In this document: piece after piece, positions 1-9,636 of the stretch
Layout of the letters: every line of letters starts with the position of its first letter
Position numbering within the stretch: the first letter of the stretch is position 1
Source of the DNA: Staphylococcus roterodami
Lineage (GTDB): Bacteria > Bacillota > Bacilli > Staphylococcales > Staphylococcaceae
Length of the DNA: 64,000 bases
Direction: 5' to 3'
Assembly: GCA_022493055.1 (NCBI GenBank)
Contig: CP092781.1
Span: forward strand, 2,046,001-2,110,000
Program-made: the position numbers and the translations under genes
The notes under the pieces: model-generated
What the model was told of the DNA's origin: nothing
Database searches by the model: none
Seen by the model: the letters and a program-made list of their open reading frames with translations, nothing else

Positions 1-272
1 AACACAGTATTTTAAACATATACGACAAAGTACAATTTTTATCTATTAATGATGTTCATACAACGATTAAACTTATTGAAATGAATCAAGGTATATCGTT
101 CTTGCCAATTTATATAACAAAGAACAATGATTACCAAATATCTATAATTAACACGAAAGATTTGCAACCACCTGCATCCTTCACCTACATATACAGTAAA
201 AAAGATAGCGAAGAAATTTCGCAATTCAGTGAAGTATTTAAAAATTTCATTGCTACCGAACAATCGTTATAA
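1..272 (+). CDS. LysR-family transcriptional regulator, 3' part only
   Basis: The reading frame is open from base 3 and ends at 272, so the gene begins before the window. The visible part, about 89 residues, resembles the end of a LysR effector-binding domain: a run around LSINDVHTTIKLIEMNQG followed by ISFLPIYI, which matches the family pattern in which a dimerisation helix leads into a strand, and a closing helix FSEVFKNFI. A LysR gene facing clpB tail to tail is usual in S. aureus. The two genes share a bidirectional terminator. The effector and target genes cannot be inferred. The internal ATG at 81 should not be read as the start. Confidence 0.7.
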   Translation, partial: HSILNIYDKVQFLSINDVHTTIKLIEMNQGISFLPIYITKNNDYQISIINTKDLQPPASFTYIYSKKDSEEISQFSEVFKNFIATEQSL

Positions 273-285
273 ATTAAATTACACG

Positions 286-327
286 TAAAAAAACCAAGAA
301 TGCGAAATGTTATCACATTCTTGGTTT
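286..327. terminator. Bidirectional terminator between LysR gene and clpB
   Basis: AACCAAGAATG (293-303) pairs perfectly with CATTCTTGGTT (317-327). A run of A lies on its left and a T-rich stretch on its right, so it can end both convergent transcripts. Confidence 0.85.
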
Positions 328-331
328 ATTA

Positions 332-2941
332 TTAATCGTTTATTTTTTCGACATTAAAAGTTAAGTTATTTTCCCCTTCTAAATCTACTTTAATTGTAGT
401 ACCTTCTGGGAAACCTTCTTTTATCATCATACGTGCTAATGGTGTTTCAATTTGTCGTTGTACAAAACGTTTTAATGGTCTTGCACCAAATTGTGGCTCA
501 TAAGCTTCTTTACCTAACCATGCTTTAGCTTGATCAGAGACTTCAATTGAAATGCGTTGTTCTAACAATCTTATATTTAATTGTGTCAATATTTTATCTA
601 CAATCATACTCATATCATTAATTGATAATGGTCTGAATAAGACAATATCATCCATACGATTCAATATTTCAGGTTTGAAATATGCATTCAAACTAGTCAT
701 AACAGCTTTTTCAGTTGATTCAGTAATTTCACCAGTTTCTTTAACATTTTCTAATAATATTTGTGACCCAATATTACTAGTCATAATAATAATCGTATTT
801 TTAAAATCAACACTGCGTCCTTTGGAATCAGTTAAACGACCTTCGTCTAAAATTTGCAATAATACATTAAAGACGTCAGTATGTGCTTTTTCAACTTCAT
901 CTAATAATATAACTGAATATGGATTACGTCTTACAGCTTCTGTTAATTGTCCACCTTCATCATGTCCAACGTATCCAGGAGGTGCACCAATTAAACGTGA
1001 TACTGCATGTTTTTCCATATATTCACTCATATCAATACGAATCATATGTTTTTCAGAATCAAATAATGATGCAGCTAATGATTTAGCTAATTCTGTTTTA
1101 CCTACCCCAGTTGGACCTAGGAATAAGAAACTACCAATAGGTCTATTTGGATCTTTTATACCTGCTCTTGCTCTTACAACAGCATCTGAAACAAGATCTA
1201 CTGCTTTATCTTGTCCTACAACTCTTTTGTGCAAGATGTCACTTAAGTGAAGTAATTTTTCACGTTCAGTTTCAACTAATTTTGATACAGGTATACCTGT
1301 CCATTGACTTACAATATCTCCAATTTCTTCGTCAGTAACAACTTCACGAATCATTCGATCTGTATCTTCACCTTGTTCATCTTGGAAATTGTCTTCTAAT
1401 TCTCTAAGTTCTTTTTCTAATTGAGGAATTGTTCCATATTGTAATTCCGCAGCTTTTTCTAGATTGTTATTTGTTTGTGCATCTTCTAGCGACTGTCTAC
1501 TTTCATCTAATTGCGCACGTTTTTCTTGTAACTTAGCAATTTTCTCTTTTTCAGATTCTACGCGTGATTGAAGTGCCGCTTGTTTTTCTTTTTCATTTGC
1601 AAGCTCTTCTTGTAGTTCTTGTAATCGTTGTTTACTAGCATTATCAGATTCGTTTTTAAGGGCACTTTCTTCAATTTCAAGTTGCATTACACGTCTATTA
1701 ACTTGATCCAATTCAGTTGGGTTTGACCCCATTTCCGTACGAATTGTTGCGCATGCTTGGTCTACTAAATCAATCGCTTTATCTGGTAAAAAACGATCAG
1801 TAATATAACGATCAGATAATTCAGCTGCAGCAACTAAGGCTCTGTCTTGAATTCTTACACCATGATATACTTCATAACGTTCTTTTAAACCACGTAAAAT
1901 AGAGATTGTATCCTCTACATCAGGTTCACTTACTGCTACTTTTTGGAAACGACGTTCTAAAGCAGAATCTTTCTCAATATATTCTCTATATTCATTTAAA
2001 GTTGTTGCTCCAATACAATGCAACTCACCTCTTGCTAGCATTGGTTTCAACATGTTGCCAGCATCCATTGCACCATCAGTTTTACCAGCGCCAACTAACA
2101 TATGAATTTCATCAATAAATAGAATAATTCTTCCATCTGAATCTTTCACTTCTTTAAGTACAGCTTTTAATCGCTCTTCAAATTCACCACGATATTTCGC
2201 TCCAGCAACTAATGCACTTAAATCTAATTCAAAAACAGTTTTATCTAATAATGATTCTGGAACGTCTTTCTTAACGATACGTTGTGCTAATCCTTCTACA
2301 ATTGCAGTTTTACCAACACCTGGTTCTCCAATGAGCACTGGATTATTCTTAGTTTTACGACTTAAAATACGAATCGTATTACGTATCTCTTCATCTCTAC
2401 CAATAACAGGATCCATTTTTCCTTGTCGTACTTCTTCAACTAAGTCACGACCATATTTAGCTAATGCTTCATAATTAACTTCAGGATTTTGTGTAGTCAC
2501 GTGATTTCCCCCTCTAACTTTTTTGATAATTTCTTTTATAACTTCTACTTTATTATTTATAAAATGTTTCGTTGTTTGATCAATATCCATTGCAGCACGT
2601 AAAATATGCTCCATAGAAATAAATTCATCTTGGTATTCTTTCATGTATGACTCAGCTTTAGTCAATAATTGGTTTGACTGATTGCTTATATACTGGCCAT
2701 ATTGAATATTGTCACCTTCTACAGATGCATAGGATCTTAGTTTATTTTCGTATGCTTTATTTAATTGATCAACATCAAGGTTAGCGCGTTCTAATATACT
2801 TTTATATAAACTATCATTTTCATTTAATGCAGCACTTAAAATTGCTTCAATTTCTATATTTTGTAATTTATGTTGCTGACTCAGTTCAACAGCCTGTTGT
2901 AAGGTACTTTGTACAGCATAAGTCATTTTATTTATATCCAT
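332..2941 (-). CDS. clpB: ATP-dependent disaggregase ClpB
   Basis: This is an 869-residue Hsp100 chaperone that works with DnaK to pull proteins out of aggregates after heat stress, in the cytoplasm. It has the Clp N-domain, two AAA+ modules with Walker A motifs GEPGVGKT (about residue 205) and GPTGVGKT (about residue 605), and between them the long coiled-coil middle domain typical of ClpB (charged [18 protein letters not shown] region). It lacks the ClpP-docking tripeptide expected of ClpC-type partners. The start chosen is the ATG at 2941 (MDINKMTY), preceded by AGAGGTG; the frame is open upstream to 3034, but this overlaps the promoter. It stands alone with a CtsR operator and a strong promoter, so heat-shock control is expected. 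Confidence 0.97.
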   Translation of the reverse strand: MDINKMTYAVQSTLQQAVELSQQHKLQNIEIEAILSAALNENDSLYKSILERANLDVDQLNKAYENKLRSYASVEGDNIQYGQYISNQSNQLLTKAESYMKEYQDEFISMEHILRAAMDIDQTTKHFINNKVEVIKEIIKKVRGGNHVTTQNPEVNYEALAKYGRDLVEEVRQGKMDPVIGRDEEIRNTIRILSRKTKNNPVLIGEPGVGKTAIVEGLAQRIVKKDVPESLLDKTVFELDLSALVAGAKYRGEFEERLKAVLKEVKDSDGRIILFIDEIHMLVGAGKTDGAMDAGNMLKPMLARGELHCIGATTLNEYREYIEKDSALERRFQKVAVSEPDVEDTISILRGLKERYEVYHGVRIQDRALVAAAELSDRYITDRFLPDKAIDLVDQACATIRTEMGSNPTELDQVNRRVMQLEIEESALKNESDNASKQRLQELQEELANEKEKQAALQSRVESEKEKIAKLQEKRAQLDESRQSLEDAQTNNNLEKAAELQYGTIPQLEKELRELEDNFQDEQGEDTDRMIREVVTDEEIGDIVSQWTGIPVSKLVETEREKLLHLSDILHKRVVGQDKAVDLVSDAVVRARAGIKDPNRPIGSFLFLGPTGVGKTELAKSLAASLFDSEKHMIRIDMSEYMEKHAVSRLIGAPPGYVGHDEGGQLTEAVRRNPYSVILLDEVEKAHTDVFNVLLQILDEGRLTDSKGRSVDFKNTIIIMTSNIGSQILLENVKETGEITESTEKAVMTSLNAYFKPEILNRMDDIVLFRPLSINDMSMIVDKILTQLNIRLLEQRISIEVSDQAKAWLGKEAYEPQFGARPLKRFVQRQIETPLARMMIKEGFPEGTTIKVDLEGENNLTFNVEKIND

Positions 2942-2982
2942 ATTTTTCACCTCTAAATTGTAGAGTTGGTCAAAACATCTTT

Positions 2983-3005
2983 TTTGACTTTGACTTTCTT
3001 TGACC
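2983..3005 (-). promoter_or_regulatory. CtsR operator upstream of clpB
   Basis: On the minus strand GGTCAAA-N3-AGTCAAA is the direct heptad repeat recognised by the class III heat-shock repressor CtsR. A third overlapping AGTCAAA follows directly (2983-2989 on the plus strand as TTTGACT). The operator lies just downstream of the -10 box, where a bound repressor would block transcription. Confidence 0.9.
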
Positions 3006-3013
3006 TTAAATCT

Positions 3014-3042
3014 ATTATAGTACCTATATAACAATTTATCAA
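3014..3042 (-). promoter_or_regulatory. SigA-type promoter of clpB
   Basis: On the minus strand TTGATA (3037-3042) and TATAAT (3014-3019) are separated by exactly 17 bp, close to the vegetative consensus. The CtsR heptads begin 8 bp downstream. Confidence 0.85.
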
Positions 3043-3092
3043 CATATTCACATTGTTTTTTTCAAATTTTTGTAAATAATTTTTCACTCGTG

Positions 3093-3135
3093 AAAAAAGC
3101 CTAGTTAATGTTACAGTTTTATACATTAACTAGAC
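3093..3135 (-). terminator. Terminator of the OatA-like gene
   Basis: On the minus strand GTCTAGTTAATGT and ACATTAACTAGGC form a 13-bp stem with a G-T pair, followed by TTTTTT. It lies between the acyltransferase stop and the clpB promoter. Confidence 0.85.
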
Positions 3136-3149
3136 CTTTTAAATTTAAA

Positions 3150-4964
3150 TTATTTCTTTTTAAGTGCCTTTAAAATTTCATCTTTCAAAGCTAAAACACC
3201 CTTATATTCTAAATGTACACCATCAGGTGCAAAGTATTCGCTATGACCTTGAGAACGTTTATGCCAATCAATTAAAGTAACATTTCCTTTTCTTTTGGCG
3301 GCATCAGCTAATAATCTATTTACATTAGCTTCGTATATTCGTGGCACCCGTGTGTTAACTAAATAAATTTTTGCTTTACCAAAATGATTAAGTAAATCAT
3401 CTAATTGTTTTACGGTAAAATCACCATTTGTCCCTAATTCTAAGACAACTTGATCTGATGGCTTGTTATATTGCGTATAGTTAGCTTTAACTAATGGTAA
3501 CGTTTGATATAATTGACGCCCAACTTTGCCATCGATTCTAGATTTTGGTACAGAATCTTTGAATGATTCTCCAATATCAACCATAACTGAATCACCGATT
3601 AAAAGCGGTTTAATATTATGATAGACATCTGAAGAAGGTTTTTTCTTTTCATCAATTAAACCATCAATATGAATATTTTCAACAGGTGCTATTCTAGCTT
3701 GATAATTATCTTCTATAGATGTATCAAAACTATTTGCTTTTTCACCAATGATGTCTTTTCCGTATTGATTAAAAGCACCAACCAATATGAGCATAAAAGG
3801 TATCAATAAAGTAACAATCAGAACTGTTCTAATAAACTGCGGTATAAAAGTTGGTCGCCAATTCAATGAGTGTAAACCTTCTTTTCTAAATGGTGTTTCA
3901 ATATAGCGATAAGAAAGTTCTGCTAATAATACAGTTAATAATATATCTATACCATAAACATATTTTGGTATTTGACCATCAACGTAATAACTATGTATAA
4001 AACTAATTACGGGAAAATGCCATAAGTATAAGCTATAAGATCTTTTACCAATGTATACCAAAACCGGATTTGAAAATGCCTTTGCCACCCACGTTGTCGG
4101 ATGTACCACACTAGCAATAAATAATAACGTAACTATCGAAATTAAATAGAAACCACCATCGTAAATCCAATCGCTCTCATCATTTACAATGATAAATAAG
4201 CACATTAAAGTTATAAATGCCAAAATACCAATAGCGTCTATTGTATACTTTACAACTTTAGGTGGATTATTTTTCAACTTAAATGGCGGCCATAGAAATG
4301 CTAATATAACACCCAATAATAATGTTTGTAATCTTGTGTCTGTTCCAAAATAAACTCTCGAATGATTAACATTAAAACTTGAAATATAAATCATTAATCC
4401 CAGAGATAACAAAGAGACAAACCAGAATATCAATCCTACCTTATAACGTTTTTTAATCAATAATAATAATATGATTAATATTACAGGAAAAAATAAGTAA
4501 AACTGTTCTTCGATTGCAAGTGACCATAAATGCTTTAATGGCATAAATGAAAATTGTTCAAAATAATTGACATCTTTTGCAATATACCACCAATTTGAGA
4601 CGTAAAAAATGGCAGCAATTATATCATGTTTGACTCTAATAATATTGTCTGATTTTAATAATAATGTAGCTGTTCCTACAACCATTAATAGTACAACAAC
4701 TGCAGGTAATAATCGTTTTAAACGTCGAATCCAAAAGCTCTTCAGTTTAATAATTCCAGTATCTTCAAATTCTTTGAGTAATAAACTTGTTATTAAATAA
4801 CCTGATATTACAAAAAATGTGTCGACTCCTAAAAATCCACCCGTCAACCATTGTTTGTTTAAATGATAAATAATAATGCCTAAAACTGCGACAGCTCTTA
4901 AGCCATCTAATCCAGGCATATACCTTATCTTCTTATGCTGTGTATAATCCTTTGTTTTATTCAT
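3150..4964 (-). CDS. OatA-like membrane O-acyltransferase (acyltransferase 3 plus SGNH domain)
   Basis: The 604-residue protein starts with MNKTKDYTQHKKIRYMPGL and the DGLRAVAVLGIIIYH motif of acyltransferase family 3. About ten membrane helices follow up to roughly residue 400. The C-terminal part is an extracytoplasmic SGNH hydrolase-type domain with GDSV (block I serine), an asparagine in ELGTNGDF and DGVHL (D-x-x-H). This layout is that of OatA, which O-acetylates peptidoglycan muramic acid and gives lysozyme resistance. In S. aureus oatA proper sits elsewhere and this locus carries a paralogue, so I do not use the symbol; wall teichoic acid or another surface glycan could be its substrate. 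It is monocistronic, with its own terminator. Confidence 0.85.
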   Translation of the reverse strand: MNKTKDYTQHKKIRYMPGLDGLRAVAVLGIIIYHLNKQWLTGGFLGVDTFFVISGYLITSLLLKEFEDTGIIKLKSFWIRRLKRLLPAVVVLLMVVGTATLLLKSDNIIRVKHDIIAAIFYVSNWWYIAKDVNYFEQFSFMPLKHLWSLAIEEQFYLFFPVILIILLLLIKKRYKVGLIFWFVSLLSLGLMIYISSFNVNHSRVYFGTDTRLQTLLLGVILAFLWPPFKLKNNPPKVVKYTIDAIGILAFITLMCLFIIVNDESDWIYDGGFYLISIVTLLFIASVVHPTTWVAKAFSNPVLVYIGKRSYSLYLWHFPVISFIHSYYVDGQIPKYVYGIDILLTVLLAELSYRYIETPFRKEGLHSLNWRPTFIPQFIRTVLIVTLLIPFMLILVGAFNQYGKDIIGEKANSFDTSIEDNYQARIAPVENIHIDGLIDEKKKPSSDVYHNIKPLLIGDSVMVDIGESFKDSVPKSRIDGKVGRQLYQTLPLVKANYTQYNKPSDQVVLELGTNGDFTVKQLDDLLNHFGKAKIYLVNTRVPRIYEANVNRLLADAAKRKGNVTLIDWHKRSQGHSEYFAPDGVHLEYKGVLALKDEILKALKKK

Positions 4965-5444
4965 TTTGCATTCTTCCCTTTTAAAACTGTTATTCTTAGA
5001 TGCTTGATAAAAATATTATGTGTCGTTTAAAAGAATAATGAAATGCATATATCATTTATCGAATCACGTATAAAAAATTGTTTAGTAGTAAATTGAGCAG
5101 ACTTAAAATGCTTGAACACTTACTTTACACATTTAATTTCGATTTAGTAATGCAACTCGTCACTTAAAAACTATGAAGTATTATGTATTGTAATATAACT
5201 GTAATATAAATTCAATTTATTATCAGTTTTTTTTATTAAAAATTAGTTTCGCAAAAAAGTAGTTCGACATCTATTTTGTTGTTAATTATTTATGTTCAAC
5301 ACTTCTCGACCATAAATCTATAAGTTAAGTACATTTGATTAAAAATGAATCCGTTCAATAATACTACGTTAAGTATCTTAAAATAATTTTTAAGTTACAT
5401 TAAAAGATATCTTCACTTTATTCGACTAGCCTAAATATTTAAAT
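4965..5444. other. Long intergenic region upstream of the OatA-like gene
   Basis: This stretch of about 480 bp between the OatA-like gene and the sufT terminator is very AT-rich. I see no convincing ORF, RNA structure or repeat. It must hold the acyltransferase promoter, but no clear -35/-10 pair stands out. Confidence 0.4.
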
Positions 5445-5480
5445 TAAAAAACAGTTAAATGTATTTTCAACATCTAACTG
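5445..5480 (-). terminator. Terminator of sufT
   Basis: On the minus strand CAGTTAGATGT and ACATTTAACTG form an 11-bp stem with one G-T pair and a 7-base loop, followed by six T. Confidence 0.85.
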
Positions 5481-5498
5481 CTCTCATATTTTTAAATA

Positions 5499-5807
5499 TT
5501 AACTTACACCTAGTGCAATCTTTGCATAGCGTGACATCATATCTTTTGTCCAAGGTGGACTCCAGACGATGTTTACTTCTGTATCTTGAATTTCTGGAAG
5601 CTCTGCTAATACAGTTTTAACTTGGTCAATAATTTGAGGTCCCATTGGGCATCCCATCGACGTCAACGTCATGTCAACTGTACATACACCTTCATCATCA
5701 ACATTTACTTTGTATACTAAACCTAAATTAACGATATCAATACCTAATTCAGGGTCTATTACCATTTCTAATGCACCTAAAATGCTATCTTTTAATGCCT
5801 CTTCCAT
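5499..5807 (-). CDS. sufT: SufT/MIP18-family iron-sulfur maturation factor
   Basis: This 102-residue DUF59/MIP18 protein has the hallmark DPELGIDIVNLGLVY strand-turn region near the N terminus and the conserved TSMGCPMGP loop, whose cysteine can hold Fe or Fe-S. In S. aureus the protein at this locus, SufT, is an auxiliary Fe-S cluster assembly or carrier factor needed under high demand for Fe-S clusters. The ATG at 5807 (MEEALKD) has AGAGGTG six bases upstream; the GTG at 5816 lies within that Shine-Dalgarno sequence and is rejected. The gene is monocistronic, with a strong terminator and a cytoplasmic product. Confidence 0.9.
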   Translation of the reverse strand: MEEALKDSILGALEMVIDPELGIDIVNLGLVYKVNVDDEGVCTVDMTLTSMGCPMGPQIIDQVKTVLAELPEIQDTEVNIVWSPPWTKDMMSRYAKIALGVS

Positions 5808-5920
5808 CCATATCACCTCTTTATTGTCATATTATCCCTAATATATCAAATATCCGACAAAACGCCAATAAAATGCTATGATGTATCTATATGAACTAAG
5901 CAACTTATGAGGAGAGAGAT

Positions 5921-6745
5921 ATGCAACCACATTTAATATGTCTAGATTTAGACGGAACATTATTAAACGATAATAAAGAAATTTCATCATATACTAAACA
6001 AGTATTAAATGAATTACAACAACGTGGACACCAAATTATGATTGCGACTGGAAGACCATATCGTGCTAGTCAAATGTATTATCATGAATTAAATTTAACA
6101 ACGCCTATCGTTAACTTTAATGGTGCTTACGTACATCATCCAAAAGATAAAAACTTTAAAACTGTCCATGAAATATTAGATTTAGGAGTAGCACAAAATA
6201 TCATTCAAGGGTTACAGCAATATCAAGTGTCTAATATCATTGCGGAAGTAAAAGATTATGTTTTTATTAATAATCATGATCCAAGATTATTTGAAGGATT
6301 TTCAATGGGCAATCCTAAAATCCAAACAGGTAATCTTCTTGTCCATTTGAAAGAATCCCCTACCTCAATTTTAATTGAAGCTGAAGAATGTAAAATTCCT
6401 GAAATCAAAAATATGCTCACACATTTTTATGCAGACCATATTGAACATCGTCGTTGGGGCGCCCCATTCCCAGTCATTGAAATTGTTAAACTTGGTATTA
6501 ATAAAGCTAGAGGTATTGAACAAGTCAGACAATTTTTAAATATAGATCGCAATAATATTATCGCGTTTGGCGATGAAGATAATGACATTGAAATGATTGA
6601 ATATGCTCGACATGGGGTTGCAATGGAAAATGGTTTACAAGAACTTAAAGATGTGGCAAACAACATTACATTCAATAATAATGAAGATGGAATTGGTAGA
6701 TATTTAAATGATTTCTTTAACTTAAATATTAGATATTACTGTTAA
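5921..6745 (+). CDS. Cof-type HAD-IIB phosphatase
   Basis: This 274-residue haloacid-dehalogenase phosphatase carries the nucleophile motif DLDGTLL (Asp9 and Asp11), the IATGRPYRA motif II, a lysine in the C-terminal half and GDEDNDIEM as motif IV. The cap inserted between motifs II and III is the type IIB found in Cof/YkrA proteins. These act on sugar phosphates, FMN or PLP, and the substrate cannot be read from sequence. The start follows GAGGAGAGAT. It is followed 50 bp later by cdr on the same strand and may be cotranscribed, since no terminator is seen between them. Confidence 0.88.
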   Translation: MQPHLICLDLDGTLLNDNKEISSYTKQVLNELQQRGHQIMIATGRPYRASQMYYHELNLTTPIVNFNGAYVHHPKDKNFKTVHEILDLGVAQNIIQGLQQYQVSNIIAEVKDYVFINNHDPRLFEGFSMGNPKIQTGNLLVHLKESPTSILIEAEECKIPEIKNMLTHFYADHIEHRRWGAPFPVIEIVKLGINKARGIEQVRQFLNIDRNNIIAFGDEDNDIEMIEYARHGVAMENGLQELKDVANNITFNNNEDGIGRYLNDFFNLNIRYYC

Positions 6746-6795
6746 TTTATGTCTAAACATTTTATAATATTTTTAAAAAACAGGAGGTCATTAAA

Positions 6796-8112
6796 ATGCC
6801 CAAAATCGTTGTTGTCGGAGCAGTCGCTGGTGGTGCAACATGTGCCAGTCAAATTCGACGTTTAGATAAAGAGAGTGACATTATTATTTTTGAAAAAGAT
6901 AGAGATATGAGTTTTGCAAATTGTGCTTTACCATATGTGATAGGTGAAGTTGTTGAAGATAGACGTTTAGCATTAGCTTATACTCCTGAAAAATTTTATG
7001 ATCGTAAGCAAATTACAGTTAAAACATATCATGAAGTCGTTGCAATCAATGACGAAAAGCAATCTGTGACTGTTTTAAATAGAAAAACAAATGAACAGTT
7101 TGAAGAATCATATGATAAATTAATTCTTAGTCCTGGCACTAGTGCAAATCACTTAGGATTCAAGAGTGACATAACTTTTACACTTAGAAATTTAGAAGAT
7201 ACTGATGCAATTGATCAGTTCATCAAATCAAATCAAGTGGATAAAGTATTAGTTGTTGGAGCTGGCTATGTTTCATTAGAAGTTCTTGAAAATCTTTATG
7301 AACGTGGTTTACACCCTACATTAATTCATCGCTCTGATAAAATAAACAAACTAATGGATTCAGATATGAATCAACCTATTCTTGATGAATTAGATAAACG
7401 TGAGATTCCTTATCGCTTAAATGAAGAAATTGAAACTATCAATGGTAATGAAATTACATTTAAATCCGGTAAAGTCGAACACTACGATATGATTATTGAA
7501 GGTGTTGGTACACATCCTAATTCAAAATTTATCGAAAGTTCAAATATAGAACTTGATCGAAAAGGATTCATACCAGTTACAGATAAGTTTGAAACAAATA
7601 TTCCTAATATATATGCAATTGGTGATATAGCAACATCACGTTATCGTCATGTTGATTTATCAGCTAATGTGCCACTTGCATGGGGTGCTCATCGTGCTGC
7701 AAGTATTGTTGCTGAACAAATTGCTGGAGATACTACAGTAGAGTTTAAAGGATTTTTAGGTAATAATATTGTAAAATTCTTTGATTATACATTTGCTAGT
7801 GTAGGTGTTAAACCTAATGAATTACAACAATTTGACTATAAAATGGTCGAAGTGACTCAAGGGGCGCATGCGAATTATTACCCAGGAAATTCCCCTTTAC
7901 ACTTAAGAGTATATTATGACACTGCGAGTCGTCAGATTTTAAGAGCTGCTGCAGTTGGAAAAGAAGGTGCCGATAAGCGTATAGATGTATTATCAATGGC
8001 AATGATGAACCAATTAACTGTCGATGAATTAACTGAATTTGAAGTGGCTTACGCACCGCCGTATAGTCATCCTAAAGATTTAATCAACATGATTGGTTAT
8101 AAAGCTAAATAA
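6796..8112 (+). CDS. cdr: Coenzyme A disulfide reductase
   Basis: This 438-residue FAD/NAD(P)H-dependent flavoprotein keeps coenzyme A, a main low-molecular-weight thiol of staphylococci, in the reduced state. The N-terminal [12 protein letters not shown] loop binds FAD and a second Rossmann motif [10 protein letters not shown] binds the pyridine nucleotide. SFANCALPY places the single active-site cysteine at residue 43, as in the characterised S. aureus enzyme, which forms a mixed disulfide with CoA instead of using a CxxxxC pair. AIGDIA near residue 275 is the second FAD contact. CAGGAGGTCATTAAA precedes the ATG. A paralogous NADH oxidase is less likely, given the full-length match. Confidence 0.95.
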   Translation: MPKIVVVGAVAGGATCASQIRRLDKESDIIIFEKDRDMSFANCALPYVIGEVVEDRRLALAYTPEKFYDRKQITVKTYHEVVAINDEKQSVTVLNRKTNEQFEESYDKLILSPGTSANHLGFKSDITFTLRNLEDTDAIDQFIKSNQVDKVLVVGAGYVSLEVLENLYERGLHPTLIHRSDKINKLMDSDMNQPILDELDKREIPYRLNEEIETINGNEITFKSGKVEHYDMIIEGVGTHPNSKFIESSNIELDRKGFIPVTDKFETNIPNIYAIGDIATSRYRHVDLSANVPLAWGAHRAASIVAEQIAGDTTVEFKGFLGNNIVKFFDYTFASVGVKPNELQQFDYKMVEVTQGAHANYYPGNSPLHLRVYYDTASRQILRAAAVGKEGADKRIDVLSMAMMNQLTVDELTEFEVAYAPPYSHPKDLINMIGYKAK

Positions 8113-8164
8113 ATGAATCATTTAATTCGATTTAACGAATTAAAATAATAAGAGCTTGGGACAT

Positions 8165-8222
8165 AAATCCCTAAAAAACAGCAGTAAGATAATTTCCAAT
8201 TAGAAAATATCTTACTGCTGTT
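8165..8222. terminator. Hairpin downstream of cdr
   Basis: ACAGCAGTAAGATA pairs with TATCTTACTGCTGT around a loop of about 20 bases. A closely related hairpin separates glpQ and gudB (about 25510-25557), so this is a recurring staphylococcal terminator/repeat sequence. Confidence 0.7.
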
Positions 8223-8329
8223 CTATATTTATACAATACTTCGTATTGAATGGCTTCGCTATGCCCGTCTGGCACATAATTGTAAAATTCTATAAATAGA
8301 ATTTTTGATGACGGGTCCCTTCCTAGGGT

Positions 8330-8415
8330 GCCGTCTCAGCCACCCCAACCGGCACATTGTTGTAAGCTGACTATATGTCAGCTTCTGTGTTGGGGCCCCT
8401 GTCTTCGACTGGCAC
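8330..8415. repeat. STAR-like GC-rich repeat
   Basis: Two copies of a CACCCCAAC/GTTGGGGCCC type core in inverted arrangement surround a hairpin (AGCTGACTATATGTCAGCT). The pattern fits the S. aureus STAR element, an intergenic GC-rich repeat. Related units occur at 53.79-53.91 kb. Confidence 0.65.
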
Positions 8416-8529
8416 TGCTCCCTCAGGAGTCTCGCCATTAATACTACGTATTAACAAGTAATTTTACTTTTAAATACTTTAAAAAATAAGACACTTTGCC
8501 CAACTTGCACATAAATGTAAAATTCAATG

Positions 8530-8885
8530 AGGCAACAATGCATGAAGCCAAATTCGAAATCCAATAAGAAAATCATGAAGAATTATAATTGGGAATACTA
8601 TAAAGCCCAAATTAATCAAAAGCTTTTTGAACCAGAAGCGAAAAAATCTATAGTCAATGAAAAATTGATGTAGAGCCTGTTTTTGGATTTATGAAGACTA
8701 TTTTGGGTTTCACTCGAATGTCAGTTCGATGAATAAATAAAGTTAAACGAGAGCTAGGTTTTGTATTAATGGCACTTAATATAAGGAAAATAGTAGCTCA
8801 ACGAGCTGTATATTATCAAATACATTTGAAAAAAGCTGATTTCTATCAAATAATTAATAGAAATCAGCTTTTTTACATTGCCTAG
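8530..8885 (+). pseudogene. IS1182-family transposase, degenerate C-terminal fragment
   Basis: From 8667 the frame reads DVEPVFGFMKTILGF, TRMSVR, a stop, INKVKRELGFVLMALNIRK and a tail ending at a stop at 8883-8885. This is the C-terminal end of an IS1182/IS1272-type transposase, including the catalytic glutamate region (VEPVFG). Upstream, NWEYYKAQINQKL is recognisable in another frame, so it has at least one stop and one frameshift. The N-terminal two thirds are gone. It cannot be active. Confidence 0.75.
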
Positions 8886-8938
8886 AACTTATTGTCCCAA
8901 GCTCATTTTTTTAAATTATATTTTTCCGATAATTATAA

Positions 8939-8990
8939 AAGACATAAGGTTTTAGAGAGTACATCAAATACACCCTAACCCTATGTCTTT
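8939..8990 (-). terminator. Terminator of yisL-like gene
   Basis: On the minus strand AAGACATAGGGTTAGGG pairs imperfectly with the CTCTAAAACCTTATGTCTT arm, then TTTTATAAT follows. Confidence 0.7.
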
Positions 8991-8995
8991 ATCAA

Positions 8996-9385
8996 TTAGC
9001 TTATGCCAAACATTTTTGAAAGAGGTCCTAATGGTAAGATAATACCCAGTACCATTGTGACAATAATTAATGCAATTGTTATCCAAAACATTTTGTGACT
9101 TTGTTCATGTCTTTTTCTTTTAGCAATCGATACTTCCATCAATCCAACAACTGCAACACCACATAGCATTTTTAATGTTAAAAGCATGTGATTTGCACCA
9201 CCACTCATAAATGACTGAATTAATATCCAAAAACCTGAGACTAATGTTAAAAGCATAAATAAGCGTAATACCATGTGTAGCGGTTTGAAAAATGGTGACC
9301 CGCCTTGATTTTTTGAAATGTTTAAGTATGTAGCGATAAATAAAATAATCGCTAATACCCAACTTAATATATGTAAATGTAACAT
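8996..9385 (-). CDS. YisL-family (DUF1516) membrane protein
   Basis: This 129-residue protein consists of four predicted membrane helices ([72 protein letters not shown]). It matches the small YisL/DUF1516 family of Bacilli, whose function is unknown. The start at 9385 (MLHLHILSW) has GGGGGGA in front; the GTG at 9400 would overlap that Shine-Dalgarno sequence. It stands alone between the decayed IS element and the FAH-family gene. Confidence 0.75.
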   Translation of the reverse strand: MLHLHILSWVLAIILFIATYLNISKNQGGSPFFKPLHMVLRLFMLLTLVSGFWILIQSFMSGGANHMLLTLKMLCGVAVVGLMEVSIAKRKRHEQSHKMFWITIALIIVTMVLGIILPLGPLSKMFGIS

Positions 9386-9585
9386 ACTGATTCCCCCCAC
9401 TTTAATAATTTATATTATTAAATTAAAGCTTCTTGGGATTAATACCCACTTGCTTGTAATTTAATCATGATTTAATTATACACAGATATATATTCTACCA
9501 CATTTATATCTCTGGATGTATGAACATAGTATTTTAATACTTGTACCTCATTTTTCATAATCTTTCTTAATAATCAAAGTGCACG

Positions 9586-9620
9586 AAAAAAACTAACCAA
9601 TCCAAATTAGGACTGATTAG
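9586..9620 (-). terminator. Terminator of FAH-family hydrolase gene
   Basis: On the minus strand CTAATCAGTCC and GGATTGGTTAG form a stem with two G-T pairs, followed by seven T. Confidence 0.8.
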
Positions 9621-9636
9621 CTTTAGTCAAATATAT

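Larger units (their letters stand above)
8152..8904. mobile_element. Decayed 753-bp element bounded by 12-bp inverted repeats, with STAR-like unit and transposase tail
   Basis: GAGCTTGGGACA (8152-8163) and its exact complement TGTCCCAAGCTC (8893-8904) bound the stretch. Inside, in order, are a hairpin able to end cdr transcription, GC-rich STAR-like sequence with the hallmark GTTGGGGCCC (about 8390), a decayed IS1182-family transposase tail, and a second hairpin (AAAAGCTGATTTCTAT pairing with ATAGAAATCAGCTTTT, about 8829-8873). It looks like a nested remnant of an insertion sequence in the cdr-yisL intergenic space. Confidence 0.7.
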
